The notes under the pieces were generated by a model. It saw nothing but the letters and a program-made list of their open reading frames with translations. It had not been told where the DNA came from and did not search any database. From Lutraria lutraria (lineage: Eukaryota; Mollusca; Bivalvia; Venerida; Mactridae): DNA of 64,000 nucleotides. A program made the position numbers and the translations under genes. The number at the start of each line of letters is the position of its first letter. Positions within the stretch are counted from its first letter, which is position 1. This document shows, one piece after another, positions 1 to 11,400 of this stretch. The stretch covers positions 13,027,182 through 13,091,181 of the forward strand of contig OZ026847.1 of the NCBI GenBank assembly GCA_964023205.1, in the 5' to 3' direction.

Positions 1-2
1 GT

Positions 3-110
3 GATTTACGGTTCCGGGCAAGGACTAGAATGATGGAGGACCCTCCTGAAGAAGGCCGAAATCCACATGTGGCCTTGATTAAACCAAACCATCAGATCAT
101 CCCTTGGTGA
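3..110 (+). CDS. Terminal coding exon of an unidentified gene (5' part outside the window)
   Basis: Frame 3 is open from the window edge for 35 codons and stops at TGA 108-110. Codon use is far more GC-rich than the surrounding DNA (CGG, GCC, CTG-type codons, several CpG), unlike the AT-rich flanks. The peptide is charged, starts with an arginine-rich run, contains MMEDPPEEGRNP and ends HVALIKPNHQIIPW. A poly(A) signal follows about 300 bp downstream, which fits a last exon plus 3' UTR. The exon start is not visible, and a splice acceptor could lie just before or inside the first bases. I do not recognise the family. The other frames stop early (frame 1 at 31-33). A chance ORF at the edge is the alternative. 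Confidence 0.5.
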   Translation, partial: DLRFRARTRMMEDPPEEGRNPHVALIKPNHQIIPW

Positions 111-404
111 GGTCAGTGTCAGACTTCCTTTGTACACATATGAGCGATTCCACACTCTTTAGCGTATTAAATACAAAGAATGTATTTAGAATAAGTGTTC
201 AGGTCTGATAACCTCGATAAAGATTTATCAACCGTTTCTAGATGTCTATAAAAAACAAGCTCCCTTATCAATTGTGCGACCATAAAGGAAGCTGTGTAAG
301 GGACTGGATCTGTTTATTCCATCACGCAGGAAGTTTATTGCTTTTCGGTGTTATAACTTGTTGATTTAACAGATACTGTATGGTTCTCAAGAGAAGTTGT
401 ATCC

Positions 405-410
405 AATAAA
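405..410 (+). terminator. Poly(A) signal AATAAA for the terminal exon at 3-110
   Basis: A canonical AATAAA in CCAATAAAGTGCG lies about 295 bp after the stop codon, and T/G-containing sequence (GATGTATGC) follows within 30 bp. It is the first good signal downstream. AATAAA is common by chance in AT-rich DNA, so it is only supported by its position. Confidence 0.4.
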
Positions 411-2073
411 GTGCGTATTAACCCGATGTATGCACACTGCGGACACCGAATTAAACGCGTTACGTTTGGTGGTTCGCTTCTAAAGAATCTTCTTCATTTC
501 AGCTCACGGTGCGTCAGCAACAACTAGGGTGATATGATGAGTTTTCCAGCGTTTATGATGTAAGAAGACTCTTAAGGTACAAAAATGGAAATAAGAAAAA
601 ATATATGTTCTCTTTTTTTGTGTGTTCACTGGTATCGGTGTGTATTACATGACTTTGGCATAGTTTTGTATAGTTATATAATTCTTTCATCATGAAGTAT
701 TGTTGCTTATTGTTATGTGTTCAGGTACATGTATGTACACTTAGAATAAATCTATCTATCTGTCTAGAGCACCTGGGTAACATAGAGTCACTGTCATTTC
801 GTAGATATCTGAAATGCTTTTTAAAGTGTGATTTCCCCGGTTCTGTGTTTGGGGCTCCAATTCATTGCATTGTAGTCAGAGACTTAACTACGCGACCATG
901 AAGCCCGTTTTGTACATTTTTCCCGACCAATGCTAAACAAAGATATGCCTACATTCTTGATACCACAACTTGAAACAATAACAATAATATCACGTGTATT
1001 ATGATTTATTGATACATGTAAAATAGCTATCATAATTGTCAGACATCAGCTTAATCCAATGAAATGTCACATGACTGCAGATTCATTGATTTATTGGCGA
1101 ACAGTTTACAAACGTTCTAACTACATCATGCATTTCACTTTTGAGTTATATATATATATAAGCTTAATTCCTTTCATTTAAAGGGAATTTCAACATATTT
1201 ATCAAAACTTATGGCTGTGGAAAAAAAACCCTGATTTTAAGACATATTTGGCATTCGGTAAAAATGACATTTATTGTCGCATTTGATCGAAAAACCTATT
1301 TATAGAAAATGGAATTTACTTACGCTTTACTTCATTTTCGTAACTTAGCAACAGAATAAACTTTCCGTACAAAACCATCGTACCAGTAAAAACGCTCGCA
1401 TGATGTTGTATCATTAAACAGTGATAATCTCATTAAAGAAGTCGTCATACGAGTCCCAGTAGCACGGCATCAACTGTAAATTAATATTCATATCGAATAT
1501 AAAACATTTCTAATTCAATAAGACGATTGTTTCATGACTTTACAATTATTCTGTCTAGGAAAATCACAACAATAATTTAATTATTATTGTTTGAATTTTG
1601 AATTTAATATTTTTTTCACCTTATGGATAATATTCTGTATTCTGATTGTACACAATGTAGTAAATGTATACAATGTATTACAGAATGAATGTACTTACGA
1701 ATGTGTACGTAACTGATAATTCGCAGCCAAGAAAATGCCGAGATTTTAGAATTCGTAGCCTTTGGAAAAAAGGTATTCTGGTTGAAAAGTAAATGCCGTG
1801 AAAAAAATAGGGGCTGTAAAAAACTGTAAAATCTTATTTTTCGATCTGCCAGCTATAAAATGGACTTAAATTAAATATGTTCTCATTATATAGTTGGAAT
1901 ACTGAAGATATATTGTTCATGGAAACATGTCCGAGAAGTAAATGGTCTTATTAAAGTTTATAAATGTGGTGGTCTTTATATCGCAGTATTGTCGCTGAGA
2001 GGAGTTTAACTATATGGCATTAGACTAGAGTTTAGAAGCAGTATGAAAAAATACGCCAATTATAAGGGCAACA
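411..2073. other. AT-rich stretch with no recognisable gene
   Basis: I see only AT-rich sequence, a short (TA)n run near 1149-1160, and stop-interrupted ORFs. The 69-codon frame at 692-901 has no family resemblance. Confidence 0.5.
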
Positions 2074-2598
2074 TTAAAGGGGCATGCCCTGGAACTGAAG
2101 TGTCTTGAATAGCAATCAAATTGGTATCATTTCATTGCCTAAATCAATTAATGAAAGCCCTGTAAAATATTTACAAAATATCCCGCTAGTTTACTCAAAA
2201 TACACATTTCAAGATTTACCAAACATGCCGATTTCGGCCTCAGAATTATTCGTCATTTTTTCACAACTTGACCCTTTTGGTATCTGTCAAAACCGAAAGC
2301 ATCGCGGAAAAATGTCAACAAACTGAAATGGGAAGTATTGCTCGTGTTATGTTCACTTGAAAGGCAGCGCACATGCTCAGTTAAACTCTCAGACCTATCG
2401 GAAATATCATTGTCGTCAATAAAAGGCTTACAGCCTTTTACTCAAACCGACATATAAATACCGGCTCGCGCGATATAGGGTCATATTTCAACGCACATTC
2501 TTCTTTGACTTTTCGGTAATAATTGGTTTTACAAGTGACAAACACATTTTTGGTGTACGAAAGAAAAGACACAGCAGTTCCTGGGCATGCCCCTTTAA
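2074..2598. mobile_element. Non-autonomous TIR transposon, 525 bp, TTAA-flanked
   Basis: The two ends are inverted repeats of 24 bp with one mismatch. The left end begins TTAAAGGGGCATGCCC and the right end is its complement, finishing at 2598. Both ends sit on TTAA, which could be a TTAA target duplication (piggyBac or Kolobok-type) or part of the TIR. The interior has no transposase; it contains a short palindrome (AAAAGGCTTACAGCCTTTT around 2421) and a CpG-bearing patch (GGCTCGCGCG near 2463). The 73-codon frame at 2105-2326 lies wholly inside the element and looks fortuitous. The near-identical termini suggest limited decay. The superfamily is uncertain. Confidence 0.75.
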
Positions 2599-3413
2599 GC
2601 AGTTGTAATAATAATATATCTATTTAAAGAAGATGAACACGTTACGTTAATATACAAAACGTTCAACTTATTTTCAATGTGGCCTTCTGAAGACATGCAA
2701 AATAACATTTAACTAATACAATGTCATATATGAATGAATAAATGAACAATCGAATGAGTAAAAATTAGTAATTGTTTGCAGTTACGCAATTAACTAAGTA
2801 AAAAAATAACTATCCCCAAAGCTTTTATTGATATATTTTCTGTTCTTTATTCCTGCTTTTATTTTTCGATACTAGTATGTAATGTTAACAGAAAATGCCA
2901 ACAAACTGTTAAACGTTTTATTCACATAGCCTGATTTGAATATCTTTGTTTTATCTCACAGCTCCTGTTAAGCACGTACTGAATGTACGTGAAAATTGAA
3001 AAATCCAAATAATGTGTCAACTACGTGCAATGAATGTTTGACATATTGTTTCTACTTTCGCAGTTTTATGTTTATTAATGTGTAATTTGATATGAATAGA
3101 CCGGACCAAAAAATAGAAACAAATCTAAAATATAAAATTACCTTCACTAAGATTGTTTGTATTGTCAACTAACACGACAGAAAATGACAGAAAACAATTT
3201 CCTTTCCGTGAAAATATTATTTAAATCACATACAGTACGTGACCAACTTTGATCATTATGTTTCGAATGCTAGAATCTATGATAGGTTTTTATCCGTCTC
3301 TTTGTGGGCCAACATTGCATACAATACTAAAATATTGGAAGCCTTTTTGTAAATAAATACAATATTGTTACACTAAAGTTTAAACTTTTAACATTCGATT
3401 GCTTTATAATTAT
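2599..3413. other. AT-rich stretch with no recognisable feature
   Basis: Nothing coding-like and no repeat shared with the rest of the window was seen. Confidence 0.45.
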
Positions 3414-3658
3414 ATTTATGGACAATCGGTGGTAAATGGAAAGTGGAAGAGTTTGCGAAGCTAGTAAAACATAAAATAAGAAACACAATGTGTCGTAAAA
3501 GGGCTTTATTAAAGCCAGTAAAAAACTGATGGCAAGAAACTAAAAACAAGTATATGTACATTATCTGAACATGACAAGAAACTATTAAAGAACAAGTATA
3601 TATATATATATTACCCGGAACATATTATTTGTTTTATCTGGGTGGAAAAATTCCGCCA
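3414..3658 (+). repeat. Duplicated block, copy 1
   Basis: About 245 bp nearly identical to 4058-4254, 644 bp downstream in the same orientation. It starts ATTTATGGACAATCGGTGG and ends at ATTCCGCCA. A third partial copy (3657-3704) repeats the AAGAAACTAAAAACAAGTA to TTCCGCCA end with a deletion. One frame reads LWTIGGKWKVEEFAKLVKHK in both main copies; in copy 1 it stops soon after CRKRALLKPVKN. The block also carries a (TA)n run at about 3598-3611. It may be a duplicated exon or part of an unknown transposon. Confidence 0.7.
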
Positions 3659-3704
3659 AGAAACTAAAAACAAGTACATATATCTGGGTGGGAAAATTCC
3701 GCCA

Positions 3705-4057
3705 GATTTACAAATATAATTATATATATATATTGAATATTAAACAATGTAATTCATAAACCAAGTTATAAACATCTGGAAAAGAAATATTCATTAAATA
3801 ACCTATTTCATTAATGAAACCTTTAAGTGGAATGGAGGAAAGGGAGGAGGAGGAAAAATTAACGTAGGATTTATTACGATCCAGTAAGATGGTGTCTGAT
3901 TTAGTGCGCATGCGTTAAGATAGCGTCCTTGCATTTGCGCATGCGTTAAGTTAGTATTAAAAGATACATGGAACCGTTTGCCCGAAACAAAATGGCTATA
4001 CGGATTCCTACGCCCCCCCCCCCGTCTGTCATAAATTATTTTATGCTTATAAAAATC
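3705..4057. other. Spacer between duplicated blocks, with a short CpG repeat and a C run
   Basis: A 15-bp unit TGCGCATGCGTTAAG occurs twice, at 3905-3919 and 3936-3950 (31 bp apart), giving a local CpG cluster. A run of eleven C lies at 4013-4023. No gene is visible. Confidence 0.6.
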
Positions 4058-4254
4058 ATTTATGGACAATCGGTGGTAAATGGAAAGTGGAAGAGTTTGC
4101 GAAGCTAGTAAAACATAAAATAAGAAACACAATGTGTCGTAATAGGGCTTTATTAAAGAGGGTAAACATATCATGGCAAGAAACTAAAAACAAGTATATA
4201 TATATATTACCCGGAACATATTTTTTGTTTTATCTGGGTGGAAAAATTCCGCCA
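4058..4254 (+). repeat. Duplicated block, copy 2
   Basis: Second copy of the 3414-3658 block, shorter because of a deletion in the middle and a shorter (TA)n run. The shared open frame is longer here: the frame 4087-4290 continues through NRALLKRVNISWQETKNKY before running into TA-rich sequence. Conservation of the frame over the common part is suggestive, but the copies are so similar at DNA level that it is not proof of selection. Confidence 0.7.
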
Positions 4255-5789
4255 CAAAATAAAGACCCAAGGATTAGCGAGATTCACTAAGTGAATTCCT
4301 GGTCTTTATGACGCCCAGACAATTATAACTACATCTCGAGTTGACAGCTTTGGTTCAATAGTGCACGAAGGGTGAATTACATTGAATTGTTTTGTTCACA
4401 CCGTTTTCCGACCCTAGCTGAAGGGTGGAACGTTAATTCCCATTGAAAAGTTCCAAAAGTTTGAAAATGTCTATTAACATTATGTATACTCAATAACCGC
4501 AAATATTCTTGTATTATCTATTATCAATTTATTTTCATATTGGGTTTCCGTGAATATCACTTTGATTATAAGACCGGATTTTTGTCGAAGGGGTTTGTCA
4601 CGAAAAACAAATCCTAAAAAATAAAATTTCCACGTGACCCGTATATATAATTATATAAGGGAAAGAACTTCGGAAATTCTAATTTTCCAACGCATGTCAT
4701 TAACTTCCATGTTATTGCAACGCAGTACAAAATATTTAACTCATATATAGTGCAACGTGTGGGCTACTCAACACGCTAACAGAAAATGTATACTTTTACT
4801 ACCTTAAAATATTTTTTAAACTCACTATTTAAGATTTTCACTCGAAAAATGATCAAATTTTACAAAAAGACCCTTTGATTTTAGTCCACAAGATGTGGAT
4901 CATACATGTATATGTCGACGCTATACCGTATGTATGTATTTTGATTGACGATAAAACATGATTAAAGCCAAAGTCTACTACTATCTATTATACGTATGTA
5001 ACTCTTGTTTATCAGTTTATCATTGTTCTAAATTATATGAACTTCACCAGCAAAGTTCCACTCATTGTAAAGACACTGTTCTTCCCTTATAATGATTACT
5101 CGAAGAGTGATAAAATCAACACCGACCTTTTTTCATATTCATTTTATACCAAGAATTAACGAGATGATTACTGTCAATGATTACATGACAAATAAGCATA
5201 ATAACTGTATAATGTAACACGAAGATATTCTAATAAGGTTGTGATTTGACACCAGCTATCATACGTCTTGTCTTTTATCTACTGTTTTATCGCTGTTTCT
5301 TTGTGATGGAAATGTGTTGGCGACTTTTAATAATTCTTAATATGAAATACTTGAATGTGTAAACGGACAAAATAAGATAAAAACATAGGAGGTATATTAA
5401 TGTTTAGCTAAGAAGGCATAATAACAAGAGAATGGTAATAGACACCACGGGTCTTTTGACATATAAAAAGGCATTTATATAGCAGAGGAACCTGATATAA
5501 AAAAATAAAATGGAACAATAATGCTATCCTTTAAGCTACAAACTGTTGGTATGCGGTAACTTAACCTTTTATGGGAAAACTATATAAGAAACAGCTGCGT
5601 GAAGATTCATGACATAAATATTATTGACATTTAGGATATTGTTACTAACCAATTTTTTAAGGACGGCTTTATACATTATTTTTGAATACAATTCTTGGTA
5701 GGAAATGCTTTACAGAAACGTGTACTTCGAATCCAGAGTTGTCGTTCGTTATACATTACATACATCTCTATTAAAGTTTCACGCAAAAC
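4255..5789. other. Non-coding stretch with one hairpin
   Basis: An inverted repeat ATAAAGACC (4259-4267) / GGTCTTTAT (4301-4309) directly follows the duplicated block. Otherwise I see nothing beyond AT-rich sequence. Confidence 0.45.
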
Positions 5790-6420
5790 AAGACAGAAAC
5801 CAGCACATGACCTCTTCCCGACCACTTACTCAACCTCTCGCCGAACCCTCATCGACCTTTCCTCTCACTATCTGATGTTTACACGATCATTACGATCATT
5901 TAAACCGCTTATTGTATTTCCCTTTTCCTTCTTCTTTTTTTGGGTCTGGACATCTGGTTAGAGATGGTGATCCACTCTTCATCGTTTCCGCTGTCTCTAA
6001 TTAAAAAAAAAGATGCGACTGAGGATCTATGCATAGCGTTAATACTTTTAGTCATCAAAACATAAGCGCATCAGACAAAGTTGCATCTCCACTGGACCAT
6101 CTAGTTGTTTTCGTTTCGCGTTTAAGCGTCACAGAAACGGCACGGCGTGGAGTTCAAGCGAGATCGCGTAGAAGTCGAGCAAGCTCGAATGGAATTCCAA
6201 AATATGTCGCATACAGATCGGGAAAAATAATGTAAACAGTATTATTTCTTTTTGATCACCTCGACCGTGTTTACGAGTTGAACAGAACGTCACTAAGTTG
6301 AGTTAAGACCTCTTTCCGACCGTCCGACTTCCCGACCTCTACACAGATATTTTTGACATGTCAAACATTTTCATCTAAAAATCCCGGTCGGACGCGACCA
6401 AGGTAGACCGCTAAAGACCA
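5790..6420. other. GC-richer patch with repeated GACCTC/CCGACC motifs, unassigned
   Basis: This stretch is clearly richer in G+C and CpG than its flanks. GACCTCTTCCCGACC (from 5809) recurs as GACCTCTTTCCGACC and TTCCCGACCTCT near 6309-6342. Frames 5695-5961 and 6029-6235 cross it, the latter with an arginine/serine-rich end (ARSRRSRASS), but neither shows a known domain. It could be a promoter, an exon cluster or an old transposon. Confidence 0.25.
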
Positions 6421-6584
6421 AACAGTAACCTCAATAAACCACATAATTTAGTTTGATCAGATCGGCAATGACAACGAGACATAGATGAGACTCGGTCACA
6501 TGATTTTAACAGCACGTACATCTCAGGCGTTGACTGAGATTAATGTGATGGGAACTCAGGATAGAGATTGTTTCACATCATCCT

Positions 6585-6765
6585 CTCTCGCAATGCATTC
6601 AGGACTCAGCTGTGATATTAGACATTAAAATACACCCGTGAGTCGTTTTAATCCATATCAAGCCACAATGACTGACACATCAATTTCCATTGTTCCATGT
6701 CGGTGCATTTGTTTATGTATCAACTTGTCATATATTCTTGATGTCGTCCACAGCAATATCTGTCT
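6585..6765 (+). repeat. Diverged dispersed repeat, copy 1
   Basis: Shares ordered matches with 11180-11400: GTGAGTCGTTTTAATCCAT, then GACTGACACATCAATTT.CCATTGTTCCATGT, then GTCGTCCA. Similarity is patchy with indels, so this is an old copy of an unidentified family. No ends are visible. Confidence 0.45.
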
Positions 6766-8740
6766 TGTTGTACTTGAGCAGCCATTAAAATAACTTATTG
6801 TGAATATATAATGTATTTAATGATATAATAGCGTCATTTAATACTAGATTAGTTCTGCGTTTTTCACCATTGGTGTTTGATAATGTGATAACGTCCTTCC
6901 TATAGTGTTGTGACTGTGTCTGGAAATCCTTTTGATGGCGTACCATACTAATGCCACAACATGTTTAACACTAGAGTTAAGAATACCTTATCTATCAGAC
7001 AGTACTACATTAATATCATTCATTTGGATCACGTATTGAACATTCGTCACGATTGTGTATGAATGTATCGATAAAAGCGGGTAAGAACATCTTAAATTGC
7101 TGCTTCTCACTTGGAGTACGTAACCTAGGCATTTCGTCATTTCTGTAATAATTAAGCTTGTACAGAGTCAAAATCACTGATAAAAGTTTGATAGGTGGGA
7201 ATGTAATAGAGTCGGTAGCGTAACTGTAAACCGACAATTTTTAGTGCTACCTTACTTTTATTCTATTTTCTCGCTTAAAAACCAACCATTTTCCCTTTGC
7301 CTATGTAGTTTGACAGTGATCACTGATACAGACATACCTCATGAATCAACGAACGACAAGCATTATCAAGTAACAAATTTTTGTTGGCATGCTGTTTTAA
7401 AATTGCTTTTGACCTGCATTGGTAATCAATGAACGTGTTTGATACAAAATCTTCAGCTGATGTAGGAGTATTCTATAAAAAAGAAACATCAATACAACCG
7501 CACACTAAATATCAAAACGTACCATGAAAAGTTATACTAAATAAAATGTATATACAGTACATATTTTAAGATAATATATTATATATATATAATCTTATTA
7601 ACCGTAAAAATGTAAGTATATTTTTAGCATTAAACTCAAAATGTTTTGTTTATAGCCTTAACTGATGATTAGTCCGCGCTCGAGAAGGACACATAAAATT
7701 CATGTAAACATGGAGTCATTAGACAGTAGACATTAAATATTTAAGCCCATTTGAATACATGAGAAAGCCTACTGTATTTTCTAAGAACTAATTCTGTTCT
7801 GTACACAAGCCGATATAGTTCCGGTAATGTGACATCGATGTCAATTAAGAATTCCGAGGTTAATCAAGAAAATGTGGGAATATCTAATTTATTTATTTTT
7901 ATGCTAGTACCACAATTATACCGCGAATCCTCGAATTAAATGTAGTATCTTTTCATGATGATTTTTATGTAAGCAATTACAATATTTTTGTTCGATTTAG
8001 ACAACTTGGATCCGTTTTCACAATACTCCAGGCCCCTTTATGGTGCCGTCTTTGTGTTGTACGATCATTTTTCACCATGATACGTTTATTTAACTGTTTC
8101 AACTTGTTTGTTCGTGAGTAGTACATGTATTATGACGGTTCAGTCAACTCAGTGCGCCATTGGCAGTTCCCTTCTCTTAACACAGTTGGGTTTAGATACA
8201 GGTTTATTGTGCCATCCTTAAAAAACCATTGCATTGTAGATATGCGACCGAGTCATAAAAAATCCAGACCCGAAAAGTTTCATTTTGAAATTCTTTTCGT
8301 AACTTACAGTAGCTTTTTGTTTTCAATAATGATATTGTGTCCAAAATGCCTATTCATCTAATTACTGTTTAAAGTTTGGTTACGTACATTTAAAAAACCG
8401 ACGGCTTAGTTTTGTATGGTATATAACAGTATCAGGTTTTATTTTATCATGCTGCAACTGTTTTGTAATTGATATTTTGGTATAGTAAGCTGAGGTAGAC
8501 TGGTAGCATTTTTCTTCTTCTTCATCGCTCATGAGCGTTATGTCCTTTCAAAGAAAAACCTTTTCAAAATTCCACAATCACAATTTCTTAGAAATTACGA
8601 CGGTGATCATAATAAAGTATCCAGTGTCTGTCCAGTTGTATCATTTAAAGTCCCCATCTTCTGTCCATCCTTCCATAAAACATTCAAAGTACAACACCTT
8701 GCATTTCAATAGCCATGGATAAGTTTCTTATCTTTTCAAC
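6766..8740. other. AT-rich stretch with no recognisable gene
   Basis: Contains a (TA)-rich run near 7566-7592 and only short unassignable frames (7016-7237 minus, 7244-7432 plus, 8125-8361 plus). Confidence 0.4.
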
Positions 8741-8938
8741 AAGGGGGTTTAACCGTCGCTCCAACAGTAAGGGTATCCCCGGCATACACCTGATAGAATT
8801 ATTGACTTATTGTATGCTAGCTGAAATACTTCATTACACGTTGAATTTATCTTATCCCGAGCAGGATTCTAGCTCACAGAGAGTATGGACTTGTGTATAC
8901 TAGTCAGAGACCGTAGTCATTCGACAACGGAGGCTCCA
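8741..8938 (-). mobile_element. tRNA-derived SINE with a mollusc-type tail
   Basis: Read on the minus strand from 8938, the element starts with a tRNA-like head: GGAGCCTCCG, an A-box-like TTGTCGAATGAC (8916-8927), CGGTCTCTGACT, and a B-box-like GAGCTAGAATCCTGC (8861-8875) followed by TCGGG. The body runs about 100 bp and ends in TTGGAGCGACGGTTAAACCC at 8741-8764. That tail matches my recollection of the conserved GTGCGACGTTAAACCC end of molluscan SINEs. The head is diverged (B box G-to-A and C-to-A changes), so transcription by Pol III is doubtful. The frame at 8715-8903 on the plus strand crosses it and is not a gene. Confidence 0.6.
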
Positions 8939-9558
8939 TAAAATCCAATCCGTAAAGAATGCGTATTAGAACAACATGGATATTTCAGGAAGACATCCGT
9001 CGCTCTATAAGATGTTAGCAATGTAGCATATTGCATACAATAGCCGTATTTTATGACTTTTTATTTCCTTGCAGAATAATCTAGGAATTTTCTTAATATT
9101 ATCTTCATATGATATTGTTCAGGTATTCCAGTCACTGTCGCATGTTGTTTATGATGGGAAGAATTCAACAACATAATTTCTTACCACAAGCGGAAATTAA
9201 ATGTCGCCATTATCCTTGGTAAATAGGTAATCTTTAAATGTCATGCGTGATATTTCCGGAAAACAAATGAAAACACAACCATGGTATCATCAAACGATGT
9301 TTCATGCGTAGGATTTATTAGATCGCTTTTACATTACATTCAGCATTCTGCATTTTAAAACTTTAAACACAGTGTAACTTATAAAAAGCAAAACCCTTTG
9401 TCAGAAGTCACATTATGTTTTTATTGAGAGGTTGTTGCTCTAGAGAGGCTTAATGCATAATATAATCGTATGGGGGGGGGGGGGTTAATGCTGCTTAGAT
9501 ATTCTATAAAATTTGGAAAGTGACGTCGGAAAATGACAAAGAACATTGATAAATGCAT
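8939..9558. other. Non-coding stretch with a G run
   Basis: A run of thirteen G lies at 9472-9484. Nothing else was recognised. Confidence 0.45.
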
Positions 9559-10118
9559 AACAAGAAAAACTATAACAAAACGTTATAGGTAGACGAATTA
9601 CAAGAAGCATATTGGTTTATGTTTTTTGTATGAAGTTTCTTTCTTTCATAAAGGATATTGACTGTATATTTTATTCAATCCTCCATTATGGAGAGTATAA
9701 CCTTTTTACATGATATGAGTAATACACATATATTGACAATCATGAGTATTTGACAAATGAATAAATTCATGTATATTGTTCACAAGCACATGGTGAATCA
9801 TACCCTACATCAATCAAATATAATAAACCATAAATGTTTACAAATTCACCATAATCTGCAATGATACAACCACATTGAGCTTCAAATACCATTTGAGTTA
9901 TTATGCCACACAACAGCTTATCTATATTGGGTTAAACATCACAGAGAAACACCTGCATGATTTACTTACCTATGAACTATAAATAGATTTAGTCATCACC
10001 ATTAGCCAATCAAATGGCCAGAATTAGCCAAACTAGTAATAGACACTGCAAACTAATACTCGCAACAGCTATAATAAACTGATACTCATAAGTATAATTC
10101 GTCTAGAAAAATAGTTTG
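9559..10118. mobile_element. Dispersed 560-bp element with degenerate TIRs, copy A
   Basis: Aligns along its whole length with 38867-39470 in the same orientation, for example GACGAATTACAAGAAGCAT, CCTCCATTATGGAGAGTATAA, GACAATCATGAGTATTTGAC and CACCATTAGCCAATCAAATG. The ends are imperfect inverted repeats: AAACTATAAC...TAGACGAATTA on the left and TAATTCGTCTAG...ATAGTTT on the right. No coding capacity is visible, which fits a non-autonomous DNA transposon (MITE). The superfamily is not clear. Confidence 0.6.
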
Positions 10119-11179
10119 TTTGTGGTAGAAAATGCTTCTATTACATCTAAACATTGCCAGGACTATCGTCTATATAATTATATACAATCACCTCTGTGAA
10201 CGGTGGTAGCAACTGGAAGAGAACATGTATGGTCGTTAAGCACGATTGACCTTATAACACATTTTTGTCTTATTTATTTTTGTCTCTATCATTGCACTTA
10301 TTTGTGACCGTTATTCACACGTGACCTTTTCTCAGTCGGACTTTTACGAAGGCATGACTGCATTGATGACAACATAATAGTTACGAGTAAACAGGGGACA
10401 GTACATGTATATATCAGAACACATTCAATTTGGTACTTTAACTAGAAATATAAAACCCTATCATCATCCCAGTGTCTGCAGTGGATGTTATCTTAGTAGT
10501 ATGGTATTGTAATTCTATTTCTAAACTAAACAACAAAAAAAAATCATTATAAAAGTATCCTAACTGAATCAGCAAAATTGGTACGATCATCTATGAAGTC
10601 TTCTTGAGTGAAACATGATGATGCAATTATGTCGAAATTCGAACAGTGTTTTTTTTATTAAAGTACAATACTAAATTCAATAAAATGACGTATGATTTAA
10701 TTACAATTCTAAAAGGTTGGTGCGTATATCACTTTGATAACTTCTATTGCTTCCATGTTGCCCAAGAACTAAGAGATTGATAATCATAATAAAATATTAT
10801 TAAGTTTTCATACAGTTAAAGCCACATGTGTAATATATCTTAGTCCCTAATACATATTGAATTGTATTACCCATAATTCATCAGAATGAGTTTGTACCAC
10901 TTAAAAAATGTGTGTACCTCAGAGTGTGTATGTATGTGTATTTTCATTTCAAAGTAGGATTAACTTAACAACGAGCTGTACTGAATATTTAATTGTTAAT
11001 AATTTATATTAAATATAAGTTGGCAACGTCGAGGTATACCGCGCAAACATGCAATCTGAGGCATTCTTAGAATCGTTGCTATATGCAGTTCGTCTTGTTT
11101 GATACTGTAATTTAATTAAAACATTTCTTTGGAGCACATTCACGCGGCGAACAACTTCGACATGCATCGTATTAACTCG
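10119..11179. other. AT-rich stretch, one weak minus-strand frame at its end
   Basis: The minus-strand frame 11009-11230 (73 codons) has many CpG-containing arginine codons but no recognisable domain, and its upstream part overlaps the next repeat. Nothing else was seen. Confidence 0.35.
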
Positions 11180-11400
11180 CGCATACAATTCACGGCTCTG
11201 TAGTGATTTCGCCTGGAGACCAATCGACAATCAAGTACTCTCATGAGTCGTTGTAATCCATGAACTTGTTGTTATATCACACTATCCTGCCATAAAGACT
11301 GGCACATCAATTTGTATTGTTCCATGTTACTGTAGTTTTTTTCAAGAATCGATTTCATAGAACTGAAATAGATTCCAACTGTCGTCCAATGCAACTCACT
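11180..11400 (+). repeat. Diverged dispersed repeat, copy 2
   Basis: Old copy of the family at 6585-6765. ATGAGTCGTTGTAATCCAT, GACTGGCACATCAATTT.TATTGTTCCATGT and GTCGTCCA occur in the same order. Confidence 0.45.

Noticed and set aside
46..63. CTGAAGAAGGCCGAAA at the window start resembles the hammerhead-like motif at 20995
   Set aside because: It lies inside a coding-like exon and lacks a proper stem; probably coincidence.
3803..4174. 123-codon minus-strand frame
   Set aside because: It spans the C run and the duplicated block in antisense, so it is a by-product of the repeat.
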